Source of the DNA: Excoecaria cochinchinensis
Lineage: Eukaryota > Streptophyta > Magnoliopsida > Malpighiales > Euphorbiaceae
Length of the DNA stretch: 64,000 bases
Reading direction: 5' to 3'
NCBI GenBank assembly: GCA_947683425.1
Contig: CANTUQ010000073.1
Span: forward strand, 5,800,501-5,864,500
The notes below the pieces were generated by a model. The model was not told the DNA's origin. It was given only the letters and a program-made list of their open reading frames with translations, and searched no databases. The position numbers were made by a program, and so were the translations under genes. Below are positions 22,317 through 33,518 of the stretch, piece after piece (the stretch's first letter is position 1; each line of letters opens with the position of its first letter).

Positions 22317-22775
22317 CAGACATTAAAAAGAATGCCGCTTCATCACCAGGGGGGGATTAGACTTAGGTTTATTTTTTTTCTTAGTATTCCAGCAACATTT
22401 TATTTAATTTTAGGTTTTAATTTTCATTTTAAAATTCTGTTTTAGATAGATTTAATTTTAAATTGCATTTTTGTTCTTAATTAATTTAGATTATTTTAGT
22501 TTAAATTTATATTTTTAGGGATTCAAGGAGATTCCGAGGTGGAAGAACAAGAGTTTCAAGATCTATTTTCTCTTTCTTCAAGGGTGTATTCTAAACTTTA
22601 ATTTTTAATATGTTATGTTTATAGTCTTGATGTTGGAGTAGTTATTCATGCTTAGGAGTTCTTGAATCATATTTTGTATTTGGATATTTGGATTTAATAA
22701 ATATTTTCATGATTTCTTTTATTTCTCTTGTTATATTTTCTGCAATTATAATTATTATTAGGTTTGATCATGATT

Positions 22776-23069
22776 TAGTCCGGAATGATGACTGATTTCA
22801 AATCTGATTTGTGTTATAATTTATTTATACTCAGTTTTTATCATTCTTGCTGTGTCTTTTGGACTGCTCCGGAATGGGAATCTAAAAGTGCAGGATTTTG
22901 TGGTTTAAGACTAGAGTGTGATGTGAGGAAGAGATGGGTTTTGGGTTGTTTGGTTCTGGAATGGGAAAGCAAACCGAATCTAGGACTTTAGACCCGTGCT
23001 TAGGCTAGTTGTATGGCTTGCTCCGGAATGGGACGTCATGCAATTAAGTAGCTTGCTCCGGAATGGGAC
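22776..23069 (+). repeat. Dispersed word array in the solo LTR (GCTCCGGAATGGGA)
   Basis: Copies at 22865, 23017 and 23051, with diverged copies at about 22776 and 22953. The last two copies and their spacers align with words three and four of the other LTR, directly before the shared AGTTGGGTTGTCCAGAA. Confidence 0.8.
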
Positions 23070-23859
23070 GCTTGGGTGTAGTTGGGTTGTCCAGAATTTC
23101 ATGTTTATATTGTTTTACTAATTTCCAATTACATTTGCGAGGATAGAATTTCCTAAGCATTTAATTTCATCCTTGAGTAATTTCTTGATGAACACTTTTA
23201 TTTTTAATTGTTAATTAATTTTCTTGCTTAGCTTAGTTTTCTCCACCAAACAAAACGGGGACATCTCATATTCACTCATCTATAGATATTTAACGTGACA
23301 ATCCTTTTTCCCTTGAGTACGATAACTCGGGGTCCTAACTCTACCCCACTTTATTACTTGTCGATTTGATACACTTGCCGAACACCGATCAAAATCCCAA
23401 AGTGGCGAATGCGATAAGAAAAGACAAAAGATGTGATTACAATCTATGAAATACTACTTTTATTGCCTTTAAATCAACTAGTTTTAGGCACATATTCCGG
23501 GCTTATAAAACAAATAATTGTTTTCTTTACGTGTTAATCGTATGCTTGTCCCTTGCTTATGCATGCATTCCTATCTACTTGCACCACCTGGCAACGGTGA
23601 CAATCATGACAAGACATTCAATGCAAAAACACATTTTTCCATTTAATCTTGAGGGTGAAACCTTAAGTGCATCCAACTCTTGTTATTTATGGGTCTTCAT
23701 GATTGAACATTTTTTTCAACCTCCATTTTTTACCTATGATGCCTTTTTTTTAATGTTTACCATAGTAGGGTGCCCAAGTTTAGCAAAGCCTTTTTTTTTT
23801 TAGTTTTTGACCTGTGGGGCTATTATCTCTTCTTTTGTTCATTTGTTTTAGCCATGAAA

Positions 23860-24411
23860 CCTCTTCAGTTTGTCAACATTAACTGATTCTTTGAACCCAT
23901 TTCCATAGCTGTAAGTGAGGAATGCCGCCCCATTTGATAATAAAATTTTCAACACTAATGGTTCTTCCCAATTGGGCCTAAAGTTGCCTCTGCAGTAGGG
24001 TATATTAAGTTGCAATTACTTAAGTAATAAGTCACCTTTCTTCAAATGGTGGCCTTTGACCTTCTTACCAAATGACCAAGCCAACCCTCTTCTAGTAGAC
24101 TTGGTTGTGGTAATAGGCTTTCATCTGATTCTTATCTAACAAGTTTAGCTACAGAAGCCTATGTCTCACCCATTCTAATTTTGGCAGCTTCGCCTCTAAA
24201 GCAACCTTTAGTGACTGAAGTACGATCACCAGCAGCATGACATTTATCCTATACAAAAGAGAAAGGGGTGACCTTTGTAGAAGTTCTAATTATCGTTTTA
24301 TACCCCCATAGTGCAAATGGCAACTTTTCTTCCTAATCTTTATAAGTCTGCATAGTTTTGGACAAGATATATGATGCTAAATCCCATACTTTTGAATCCT
24401 CTGCTGGTTTC
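23860..24411 (-). pseudogene. TatA integrase C-terminal part
   Basis: Minus-strand reading, in several frames, gives the features of the Tat integrase C-terminus: TYKDWEEKLPFALWGYKT and TPFSLVYR, then KKGDLLLK and RPNWEEPLVLK, the GPF-like end of the C-terminal DNA-binding domain. Frameshifts and stops make it a pseudogene. It continues from the integrase core at 31209-31640, with the composite insertion 24412-31203 between them. Confidence 0.75.
24407..24411. repeat. TSD GTTTC, left
   Basis: GTTTC here and at 31204-31208 bracket the composite 24412-31203 inside the TatA integrase gene. Confidence 0.75.
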
Positions 24412-24652
24412 TATAACAACCGGTGGGGTAGACCGAGGGTTCGCATCCACGAAACATATCCCGTCGGGCCTTCCCCGCGCGTTAAAGCCACCGCGCCGTA
24501 CTCAAAATCTTTACACTTCCCCTTGTGCATTTTTGCCTTCCGTGGGATTCGAACCAAGGACCTAGGGAATAAGTCCTTAATTCCTAGAATCTCACTACCA
24601 TTAGACTGTTAGCCTAATGGTAGTGAGATTCTAGGAATTAAGGACCTTTTTT
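24412..24652. repeat. SINE-like inverted pair, truncated
   Basis: A minus-strand SINE-like unit (24412-24610) meets the first 37 bp of a plus-strand unit (24610-24646). The minus unit carries a reverse-complement box B (GGATTCGAACC). It joins a T-run (24647-24652) that starts the next unit. It is a broken version of the complete pair centred at 29634. Confidence 0.65.
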
Positions 24653-24682
24653 GTAACGACCGGTGGGGTAGACCGAGGTTCG
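24653..24682 (-). repeat. SINE-like unit, outer end (split by the solo LTR)
   Basis: GTAACGACCGGTGGGG and following bases up to GTTCG. This is the distal end of the left arm of the hairpin; the rest of the arm resumes at 29462 after the inserted LTR. The preceding T-run (24647-24652) corresponds to the A-run 29835-29841 on the opposite arm. Confidence 0.75.
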
Positions 24683-25757
24683 TGTAATGGCCAAAACACC
24701 GGTCTAGAAGTGTCATTCAATAATTTCAGTGTTACCATGATAATCGCAGTGTCGAACAGTGTAGGGAGTGAGTTTACTAGTGTCAAAGTTTAGTGATAAG
24801 TGTGTTAAAAGTATAGTGATTCCGGGACGGGTGACACCGGGCTGGCTATATAGCAAACCCGGCTGTCCGACATCTAAAAAATTTTAATTTCACGAAAATG
24901 ATCTGTGGGTCATTAGGAGTCTATTGGTGAAATTTGAGTTGAAAATGGAGTTAAATTGACCTCTGAAAGTCATTCTGAAGTTGGCCTCTAGTTCGGTTCA
25001 ATTTGAACCGGGGTTTGACCAAGGGGTTATTAATGGTTAAAATGGCCTAATAAATGTTAAATGTGTAAAATAAGATAGAGGGAGTGTTACTTGCAAATTT
25101 TGACAGCTTTAGAGTTGTATTTTATGACAGAAGAAAAATTAATCGAATCAGACTGATTTAAGTGAACCGGTGCACAAATGGACTTCGATTGAGTTGAAAA
25201 TTTTCAGGGAACCTATTTTTGATGTTTTAAGGACAATGGAATTGGTTAGAAGTGAAAATAATGAGGTGAACATATAGATTCTTTGGAAAAGTGTAAATGA
25301 ATCGAAAAATTGAAATTTTGGTTTAAATTGGTCGGACCACCTCGGTTGTATAAGTTTGGTTCATTAGAGGGGTATATAAGGGGAGAAATGGCTGGATTCC
25401 TCTAGAGAAATCCAACCAAAGTTGGTATCTTCTCCTCTCTTCAGGGCCGGACCATATTTCTCACTTCTCTCCTCCATTTTCTTCTCTTCTACTCCATTTT
25501 CTTTTCAAATCTTAGCTCCCTAACTAAATTTCAGCTCCCCTACAATCCTATAGAAGTGAATTTAGTTCATTTGGTGCACTGGAAGTGGGTTAAATCAAGT
25601 GTGTAAGGTTTAGGGTAAGTTTTTGGGTCTGTGATTCAAGGGTTTTTAATTTGTTTTTTTTGTCCCTATAGAGGTTTTTTGGGCTGTAGAACACGTTTAT
25701 GATGTTAGAATTTACATTTGAGGCTTGGTTTTAATGATATAAGTGTTTTTTTATTCG

Positions 25758-26423
25758 GCTATGGTAGATCCTCCAAGGGAAGAGGAAGTTCCTCATGACA
25801 AAGGCTCTGATACCAAAAGGCTTTGGAGAACATAGATCATACCAAATTAAGGAGTGAAGCCAGCCAAGTATGACTATCCTAAAACGGCTCTTCCTGGCCA
25901 ACTGGTGGACTATCCTATTAGGCTGCACAACACAGATTAAATGACCTATTCTATGAACTGAGGAGTTTTTAATAGCAGGATCCCAGACTGAAGAATAAGA
26001 ATATCTCAATGAAAGAGAAGAGAGAAACGTAGAAACTCATGATTAAATAAAAGATTTATTTATTACTTCTGAAAACCACTTGATCTTCAAAAGGATTCAA
26101 GGTACATATTTATAGAGCTAATTCGACTTAGCTTACATCACACCTTACGTAATAATAGATAAGGAGAAATCTCCTTTTACAAAGCTGCTTTACAAAAAGA
26201 GGAATCTTAAAAGATACTTTAATAAAGCTATTTTAACTAAAGTGGGAATATATTCCCTACTTTTACAAAAGCTACTTTAATAAAGCTAGATTAATCCTTA
26301 TTGCGAATAGGTTCATGGGATGGTGACATGTTGAAGTCTTCAGGGTCAATATCATCAAATTGTGGGGTCTAATCCAGTTCATCATCATCATCAAATTCAT
26401 GGCGCCACTCTCGTGGTGGCGCC
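25758..26423 (-). pseudogene. Endogenous pararetrovirus fragment, minus arm
   Basis: Read on the minus strand from 26423. It begins with the tail of a polyprotein-like reading frame (acidic, stop near the NKD codons). An AT-rich promoter follows, with a TTACGTAAGG as-1-like element (26143-26152), a TATA box (26108-26117) and AATAAA signals (26055-26065). A leader then leads to a 12-nt initiator-Met tRNA binding site (25804-25815). ORF end, promoter, polyadenylation signal, leader and tRNA-Met PBS in this order is the layout of the intergenic region of Caulimoviridae. The genus is not resolved. It is an old, non-functional integrated fragment. Confidence 0.65.
25804..25815 (-). promoter_or_regulatory. 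tRNA-iMet primer-binding site of the pararetroviral fragment
   Basis: Plus-strand GCTCTGATACCA is the reverse complement of TGGTATCAGAGC, the standard initiator-methionine tRNA complement. It lies about 300 nt downstream of the minus-arm TATA box, a spacing usual for plant pararetroviruses. Confidence 0.8.
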
Positions 26424-27364
26424 ATGAATTCCATCGCCAGATCTAATCCCGGAAAATATGGCAAAAACCACTGGAACAAGCTGAGAGACTTTCAGTCATC
26501 TACTTTTTTCACCGTCCTTATCTCTGGAATTCCACTCAGAACTCAGTATGGACCCAACCTCAAGCTTGGTGTTTGGAAATTTTAGAGGATTACAATCTTG
26601 AAAAATCCCCTACTTTCAAAAGGACACTTCATAATACACTATGTGAGCTTAATAACATTGAGCTCACTTCCTTACCTCTGCTACAACAAATTTTTGATAC
26701 TGCAGAATCCTCACAGAGACCAAACTATTAGGACTCTCTATTCCAAGACTCACAGGATCCTTTCATGCAGCTTGACATTCCCACTCACATTCCTGAAGAC
26801 ATAACAGAGAATTTCCTTTCCACACCACCAGAGCAAAAGGACAAACAAAAGGATGATGATGAACTGGATTGGACCCCACAATTTGATGACATTGACCCTG
26901 AAGACTTCAACATGTCACCATCCCATGAACCTATTCGCAATAAGGATTAATCTAGCTTTATTAAAGTAGCTTTTGTAAAAGTAGGGAATATATTCCCACT
27001 TTGGTTAAAATAGCTTTATTAAAGTATCTTTTAAGATTCCACTTTTTGTAAAGCAGCTTTGTAAAAGGAGATTTCTCCTTATCTATTATTACGTAAGGTG
27101 TGATATAAGCTAAGTCGAATTAGCTCTATAAATATGTACCTTGAATCCTTTTGAGGATCAAGTGGTTTTCAGAAGTAATAAACAAATCTTTTGTTTAATC
27201 ATGAGTTTCTAAGTTTCTTTCTTCTCTTTCATTGAGATATTCTTATTCTTCAGTCTGGGATCCTGCTATTAAAAACTCCTCAGTTCATAGAACAGGTCAT
27301 TTAATCTGTGTTGTGCAGCCTAACAGGATAGTCCACCAGTTGGCCAGGAAGAGCCGTTTTAGGA
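26424..27364 (+). pseudogene. Endogenous pararetrovirus fragment, plus arm
   Basis: Plus-strand counterpart. A broken polyprotein-like C-terminal reading (about 26430-26950, with a final acidic open stretch from 26765) is followed by a noncoding promoter: as-1-like TTACGTAAGG at 27089-27098, TATA box at 27124-27133, AATAAA at 27177-27182 and a leader to 27364. The segment 26852-27364 is the inverted copy of 25877-26389. It stops before the PBS. The reading frame is interrupted and no enzyme domain is present. Confidence 0.65.
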
Positions 27365-29466
27365 ATCTATATATTTCCTATGATTTGTGTTGATTTTTAG
27401 GTTATGTCTAAGTGTAGGTATAAGATAATGATGTGATTAATTAAAACTAATTTGATATTCATATTTAGTTGGCTTAAATTAGTGTACACACATGATTAGA
27501 TAAAATTAAATCAAAGTGGTATGAAAAACCTAATAGTGGCCGAATGGTATTAAGTGGAAAATAATGGAATCTATGGTGATATATGGAATAATAATGGTAT
27601 ATGTGACATGTTTAACTTGAAATAAGTATGATTGAGTGGTTAAATAAAATTATAGTGCATGGTATGAAAAAAGGTACCCTTGGCCGAATGGTATATGTGG
27701 TAACATACATGTCTATTTTGACAATATATGTAAAATAGTGGCATAATTTGACTATATAAGGATAAATGAGTGTGTATGTGAAATGGCATGAGAAAATAAG
27801 ATGCATGTTGAAATATGCGTTTTGATAAAATATGATAATTATATGAATTTTGAGAAAAATATTGCCCTTAGTAGTTGTCTAGTAGTGAAAATCTAGTCCA
27901 AGATATAATTGGCTAGCCATAGGGATTCCACACCGCGGTACGAGTCATGGCGACTCACTATCGATAGGCCAATGAAAGCTTATCGTAGTATACAATGAAA
28001 TTCAGTGTATAATATAGTGCAGTGCAGTGAAATGGTCCTACTGGGATCATTTTGTAGTGGGTTTGTGGGGCCCATGTCCCGCATATCATGTCAGTAGATT
28101 TTCTACCTGGTCCATACTAGGGGCATGCTGCTAAATATGTGATAAAAATGGTTAAAATAGTGAAATTGGTGAAAATGAGTGAAAATATGACTAAAATAAA
28201 GTAAATAGAAAGTTTAGGGGTAAAACGGTAATTTTACTAAAACTTGGTAAAAATTGGTGAAAATAAGTTAAAGGTGTAAGTGGAAGGGTAAAATGGTAAT
28301 TTTGGTAAAATATGGTGTTAAAATAGTGAAATAGTAAAAAAGTGATAATTCAGGGACTAAATTATAATTTGGCTAAGTTATATGTTAAAGAGTGAAAATT
28401 TAGTGTAAAAAGGGTGAAATTGTAATTAGATAAGTTAAATAAGGGTAAAAGTGGAAAAAGGGCATAAATAAGGTTAATAGTGTAAATATTGAACAAATAA
28501 GGATATTTTGGTAATTATGTGTAAAATGAGGACATAAGTGTAATTAAAGTAAAAGATGGGACATAATAGGTATTTATGAAATTGTGAGAACATAAGTGGA
28601 ATTAATGGAAAAGTTAGGGACATAAATGGAATTAAGTGAAAAGAATAGTGGTTAAAGTGTAATTAATGGAAATTAAAGAAATTAGTGAGAATATTAAATA
28701 TATAGTTAACTAAGTGACTAAATAAATAATAATGTGGTTAAGTAAGTGAATTATTAAGTGAATTAGAAGTAAATAATAATAAGTGAAAAATAAAAAGAAG
28801 TGTTATATTATGTTAAATAAATAGAATTAATTAGGAAATTTATAGATTGGTAACCACCAATGGGCATTCTAATGCTCAGCACATAGTTGTTTTTGACTGC
28901 GTGTAGGTATGCTTTAGGACTGGAGTAGCATACCTCAGTTTTGTGGAGCAAGCATAAGGAGCAGAAGTAAATTTTATTGTGCATGTGTAATGGATCGTTG
29001 TGGCATGTACATACTTAAACTAGTATTTGAATATGGGCATGTAATATTATAACACATATATTATCTGTGTGGATTTTATTATGGCTGTGTGATGAATGGC
29101 GGATGGGATTTGTATGAACATTGGATATTATTGTGTTGTGCCCTTGCCGGGACTGTGGTATTTGAAATTTGCAAGTTTGGGTAGTACAAGATATAAGCCG
29201 TTATAATGCCAAAATTTATACCAAATGAATAGTAAATGAGACAGTTATAGATCAATCGGTAGCTAAGTAATTTAGTATAATTATTAAGTGTTATGTAAAG
29301 TGAGTAAGTGGTAGAAGGATAATTGGCCTAATGAGATTGATACCAAGTGTAGGAAAAAAATTTACTCGTAATCTCATTAGGTGAATAACAATTAACCGAT
29401 CATGATAATCGCACAGTATCGCTAAGTCGGCAGTAGACGTATAAGGTATAAGGGTATTACAGTTCG

Positions 29467-29841
29467 CATCCCCGGAACATATCCCTTCGAGCCTTCCTTG
29501 CACGTCTAAAGCCACCACGCCGTACTCAATTCTTTACACTTCCCCTTGTGCATTTTTGCCTTCCATGGGATTCGAACCAAGGACCTAGGGAATAAGTCCT
29601 TAATTCCTAGAATCTCACTACCATTAGGCTAAAAGCTAGCCTAATGGTAGTGAGATTCTAGGAATTAAGGACTTATTCCCTAGGTCCTTGGTTCGAATCC
29701 CCACGGAAGGCAAAAATGCACAAGGGAAAGTGTAAAGATCTTGAGTACAGTGCGGTGGCTTTAGACGCGCAGGGAAGGCCAAATGGGATATGTTTCGCGG
29801 ATGCGAACCCTCGATCTACCCCACCGGTCGTTACAAAAAAA
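29467..29841. repeat. SINE-like head-to-head hairpin
   Basis: Two SINE-like units in inverse orientation around a 5-bp loop (29632-29636). Together with 24653-24682 each arm is about 200 bp. The plus unit (29637-29841) has a pol III-type box A TAGCCTAATGG (29637-29647), a perfect box B GGTTCGAATCC (29690-29700) and an A7 tail (29835-29841). The minus unit has the reverse-complement box B at 29568-29578, and its outer end begins after T6 at 24647-24652. Arms differ at only scattered positions. Confidence 0.75.
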
Positions 29842-31208
29842 CGCACCTGTTTTTTTCTTGCTTTCTCGCTCTTTTAACTTAGAAGAATCACCTTCTTCAC
29901 CTTAAAACAATCATGGCCAAAATCCCCTTGTAGAACAACGAAGAAAATCATCCATTAATAAGTCAATTAAAACTTATAAACCAATAATATACAACCTAAT
30001 TGAGTTATTAGAACCAAAGAAATCAATTAAAATCCATTAATTACAACTTACCTCATCTTTGCCCAAAACCTAGAATTTTGATTTCTCTCTTAATCTTAAC
30101 CAACTTCAGAAATTAGGGCTGCTATATCCTTCATTAGGGGCTGCTAATCAAGCTAAAAGCGTGGATTGAAGAAGAATTGGAAGAAAAATGGAAGAAATCA
30201 CATTGAAGATGAAGAAGAAATGGCTTCGGTTGAGGGAGAGAAGAAAGGAGAACGGGCACTTGGAAAAATCTAGGCAAACATACAGATTTTTGGGGCTTTT
30301 ATAGTTGGTTTTTGGGTTGGTTTAAGGTCCAACCAAGTTGGACAAACCAATCCAAACTCAAACCACTTTTATGGCTCAATTTACACTCTTAATTTAATTT
30401 TCTCTTTTACCACGCTCAAATTCTCCCAAAATTAATTTTCTAATTCATATCATATAAAAACTAGGTTGTACACCAAATTTCACCTTAATCGGATTCCGTT
30501 TTAGGCATAGTTCACTCAAACCAGTCCGATCAGTAAATTTTCAATGCCTTTGAAAAATTCTATTTTTACTACCGAAAATTCCTACATATCATCTACAGCC
30601 AATTTGGAAATTTTTATCAATTTTGGATATCATTTGCTATTTTTAAAGTTTCGGTCAAACTTTCGATCAACTGAGTACTATTTAAACTGAAATCATTTAT
30701 TTTTCCTTACTTTCTAAGATTAATTCGTCATAAAAATAACTCAATGATTCTTAACACATATTAATTAGACTCCAATAATATTTTGGGATCAATCAAAAAT
30801 TATTTCCTGGTCCGATAATTATTTATCAATCTGATAACCCAATTTTTTAGTATCACAAAAAATTAAATTTTTATTACCATATGATTCTACTCATTCATAC
30901 GAGCGTGTCTATATTTTCAGATTGTTTTTCTAAGGTCCGTATCATACTCTACGATTCGGTCAAACACTCAGTCAAACTAGTTACTATTCATACCGAATCC
31001 GTGACTTTTTCTTATTTTCGACTTTTGAGACCATACCTGACATCGATTTCACTCCAAACTTTAACCTCAAACTCACTGTAACTTACACTTTCCAATAATC
31101 AAATAAAATATTTTACGATTTCGGTAGGTATTATTTATCCCGGTGTCACTATTCACTATTGGGAAAAATTCTTCCCAGCTAACCCACTAATGAGGCCATT
31201 ACAGTTTC

Positions 31209-31641
31209 TGCCTGGAACTGAACCCCATTGTCAGACACCACATAGTGAGGCAACCCCATATCTGCAAATCAAATTCCTTTTGATGATTCGAGTTAGTTCT
31301 CTTGCCCCTAATCTCTTGAAAGATTCAGTTTCCACCTACTTAGTGAAGTAGTTGATGGCCACGATAATATATATATGTCTATTTGAGGCTGCAGGGTGTA
31401 TCTTCCCAATAATATCTACTCCCTAAGCTCATAAATGCCATGGAGATGATAAGTTACATAGCTTTGAGAGGCAGATGGCTTAGGTCCCCATACTGTTGTC
31501 ATTTATTGCATTGCTTTACATATCTCTAGCAATGATTATCCATAGTCAACCAAAAGACCCTTTGCCAATGATATTCTTCGCGAGTGCCAAACCATTCATA
31601 TAAGCCCCATAGGACCCGCTATGTGTTTCCCCTACATTTTT
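31209..31641 (-). pseudogene. TatA integrase core, minus strand
   Basis: Minus-strand reading contains HIYIIVAINYFTKWVE, the first catalytic Asp region of a Tat-type integrase (consensus V-A-x-D-Y-F-T-K-W-V-E; here the Asp is replaced by Asn), then NLICRYG and, after a frameshift, VSDNGVQF with the second Asp. Upstream is zinc-domain-like sequence including AKGLLVDYG. The frame is broken and a catalytic Asp is lost, so it is inactive. It is flanked by the composite at 31203 and LTR 31642-33518. Confidence 0.78.
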
Positions 31642-33518
31642 TATAATGACCCAAAAAGTGCTCTAACAGTATTAAGGCATGTTTAGAGTGAAATGAAAAT
31701 CAAGAAAGATTTAATTGAAAGTTTAAAAGGACTTGATTGTATAAAATAAAATAGTTTAGTGACTAACTGGAAAATTATTGGATTAAGTGTTAAGTAGAGG
31801 ATTAATTAAAGTAAATGAGGTTAATTATGGTTAAGTATGTTTAAGAAAAGGGAAGTAGAGATTGCATGCATATATAAGGTAGTGAGGAGGTTGGTTTTGG
31901 CATTTTGTTCCTTTTGTTGGTCGGCCATCCTAAGGTGAGTTTTGTTTCGTTTCCTCTTTTCCTTTATTCTTAGTCTTCATCTCATTCAAGGGTTTTATTT
32001 ACTAAAGTTGGAGAAAGTAGAAGATCAAAGGGTAAAGGAAAGATTACTTAATTTATGAAGTTGAAGGAGTTAGCTTCTAAAGGTTTTGGATCTTAAATCT
32101 TTAATAGATTCATGCTTGATCTGATTAGGTGAATTATAGGTTTTGAAGAGTTCAACAACTCTTTTAGCGGTTGAATTGTACTTGGGATAATATTGGTGAG
32201 TTGATGAAGTTTTGTTGACAATTTGAAGGTATATTATGTTTTGATTGTTTGCATGTTGATTATGTTCTAGATACAAGTTGTGCCATTAGAAATGGTAGTG
32301 TGTGTGTTTTTAAGAGTTTAGGGAGTATTCAAGTTGGGAAGATGCAAAAGAAAAAGAAAGAAGTTTGAATTTAGTAATTTGGGCTCTGTCACAAGGGCGA
32401 CATTGGGCACGAGTGCGACAGAGCTTTCTATTGAGCAGATAGCTTGTAGGTCTGTGCTCTGTCTCAAGCACAACAGATGCATGTTTGAGTTTTGCTGCGA
32501 GCGTGACAGAGGTATATGTTGGTCGGGTAATTTATAAAGTTGTTTGGCTTAGAAATTATAGTGTCGTAATTTAAGAGTATATGAATTGAATATTGAAGTG
32601 TGGGCTTGTTGATAAGCCATATGCATGTATGAATGATGTGATTATGTAATTATTGTTTAATGTGACTATGTAATGTTTTATAATATGATACAAAGAATGT
32701 TGAATCGATTAGTTATTTAGACTGCAAATCAAGTTGTGGATAGATAGGCATGCCTATAAGCGTTATTGTTCATAGCTGCTAGTGTTGATGCCCGTTTAGC
32801 ATCTAGTGTTGATACCGTTTGGTATCTAGTGTTTTGAGATTTATATATCTCTAGTGTTGATACTGTTTTTCCCCAGTATCTAGTGATTGATACCCGAGTG
32901 GTATCCAGTGTTCCCGTTATCCACTGCTATATTGATTCAGGCTATATTAGGATTGTTATTTCATTGATTAATTATAGTATTGTGTTAATATGTTATTTTT
33001 GCCATTATATAGTAATATTTCAGGGATCATTGAATCATTTATATGTTAGTGATATTAATGAATTAAAGTATGTAATATTGAAAATTTGACCTATCATTTA
33101 TTTATAGTATGTTTTGCTATCATATGTTTAATCCATGATTTTCCTTTGTAGTTTATTTTTTTCTTTGTATCCCTACTGAGCCATATCTCAAAACGGGCAT
33201 TTATCTCCTATGTAGGTTCATAGCTTGAAAGCTCTATTTATGGAGTTGACACTTACTGGCCACTAGGAGAAGTCTTAAAGTCCTTTTTTTAGGTTCAATC
33301 TTTTGTATTGTAAAGATATTGTACCATTTTTGTATAACAAAGATATGTAATTGTATATTGTAAAGTTATGTACTTGTATAATGTAAGTTTTGATAAAGTA
33401 AAGTTAATGATAACCTTTGATATGTATTGTTTTTAAATTCACCTTATTTTAGCATGTATATTTATTATTATAAGAAGAAACACTCCCTTATCCTCCTAGG
33501 GGGCATTGGGGTGTTACA
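31642..33518 (+). mobile_element. Solo LTR, chromovirus (Tekay-like) type, TSD TTTTT
   Basis: 1877 bp, TATAATGACCC (expected TGTAATG) to GGGTGTTACA, with TTTTT on both sides (31637-31641, 33519-33523). A TATA box (TATATAAGG, 31871-31879) gives plus orientation. The ends TGTAAYRCCC...GGGTGTTACA are typical of plant Tekay/Del-type LTRs. Removing it restores the TatA integrase zinc-domain reading across the join. Confidence 0.8.

Larger units (their letters stand above)
21836..23391 (+). mobile_element. Solo LTR of the Athila-like family
   Basis: 1556 bp, TGATAAGTTGC to CACCGATCA, flanked by a perfect 5-bp TSD AAATC (21831-21835 and 23392-23396) with no internal region. It is clearly homologous to the LTR at 3702-5307 but from a different subfamily. 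It has seven palindrome copies or variants (22069-22316), and its central word array is built on GCTCCGGAATGGGA instead of TTAATCCAGGGATATGG. It is inserted in the TatA 3' internal region and probably formed by LTR-LTR recombination. Confidence 0.93.
24683..29461 (+). mobile_element. Solo LTR, chromovirus (Tekay-like) type, TSD GTTCG
   Basis: Begins TGTAATGGCC and ends GGGTATTACA, with TSD GTTCG at 24678-24682 and 29462-29466. Removing it restores a continuous SINE-like arm. A TATA box (TATATAAG, 25373-25380) followed by pyrimidine-rich sequence marks the promoter. The total is 4.8 kb, of which about 1.6 kb (25758-27364) is a nested pararetroviral inverted repeat, leaving about 3.2 kb of LTR. 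The later part (27870-29460) is G/A-rich and is related, in inverse orientation, to 33964-37640. Confidence 0.8.
24412..31203 (-). mobile_element. Composite insertion in the TatA integrase
   Basis: 6.8 kb between two GTTTC copies. The right end, read on the minus strand, starts TGTAATGGCCTCATT and behaves as an LTR from 31203 to about 29842, including a pyrimidine-rich transcript-start-like region near 30240. The left end reads TATAACAACCGGTGGGG, which resembles the SINE-like units inside. Nested within are the hairpin unit, the solo LTR 24683-29461 and the pararetroviral inverted repeat. Whether one original element made both ends is not settled. Confidence 0.55.

Noticed and set aside
29637..29700. 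Possible tRNA gene with good box A and box B
   Set aside because: The acceptor stem and cloverleaf pairing do not form, and the unit continues for over 100 bp to an A-tail, so it is SINE-like rather than a tRNA gene.
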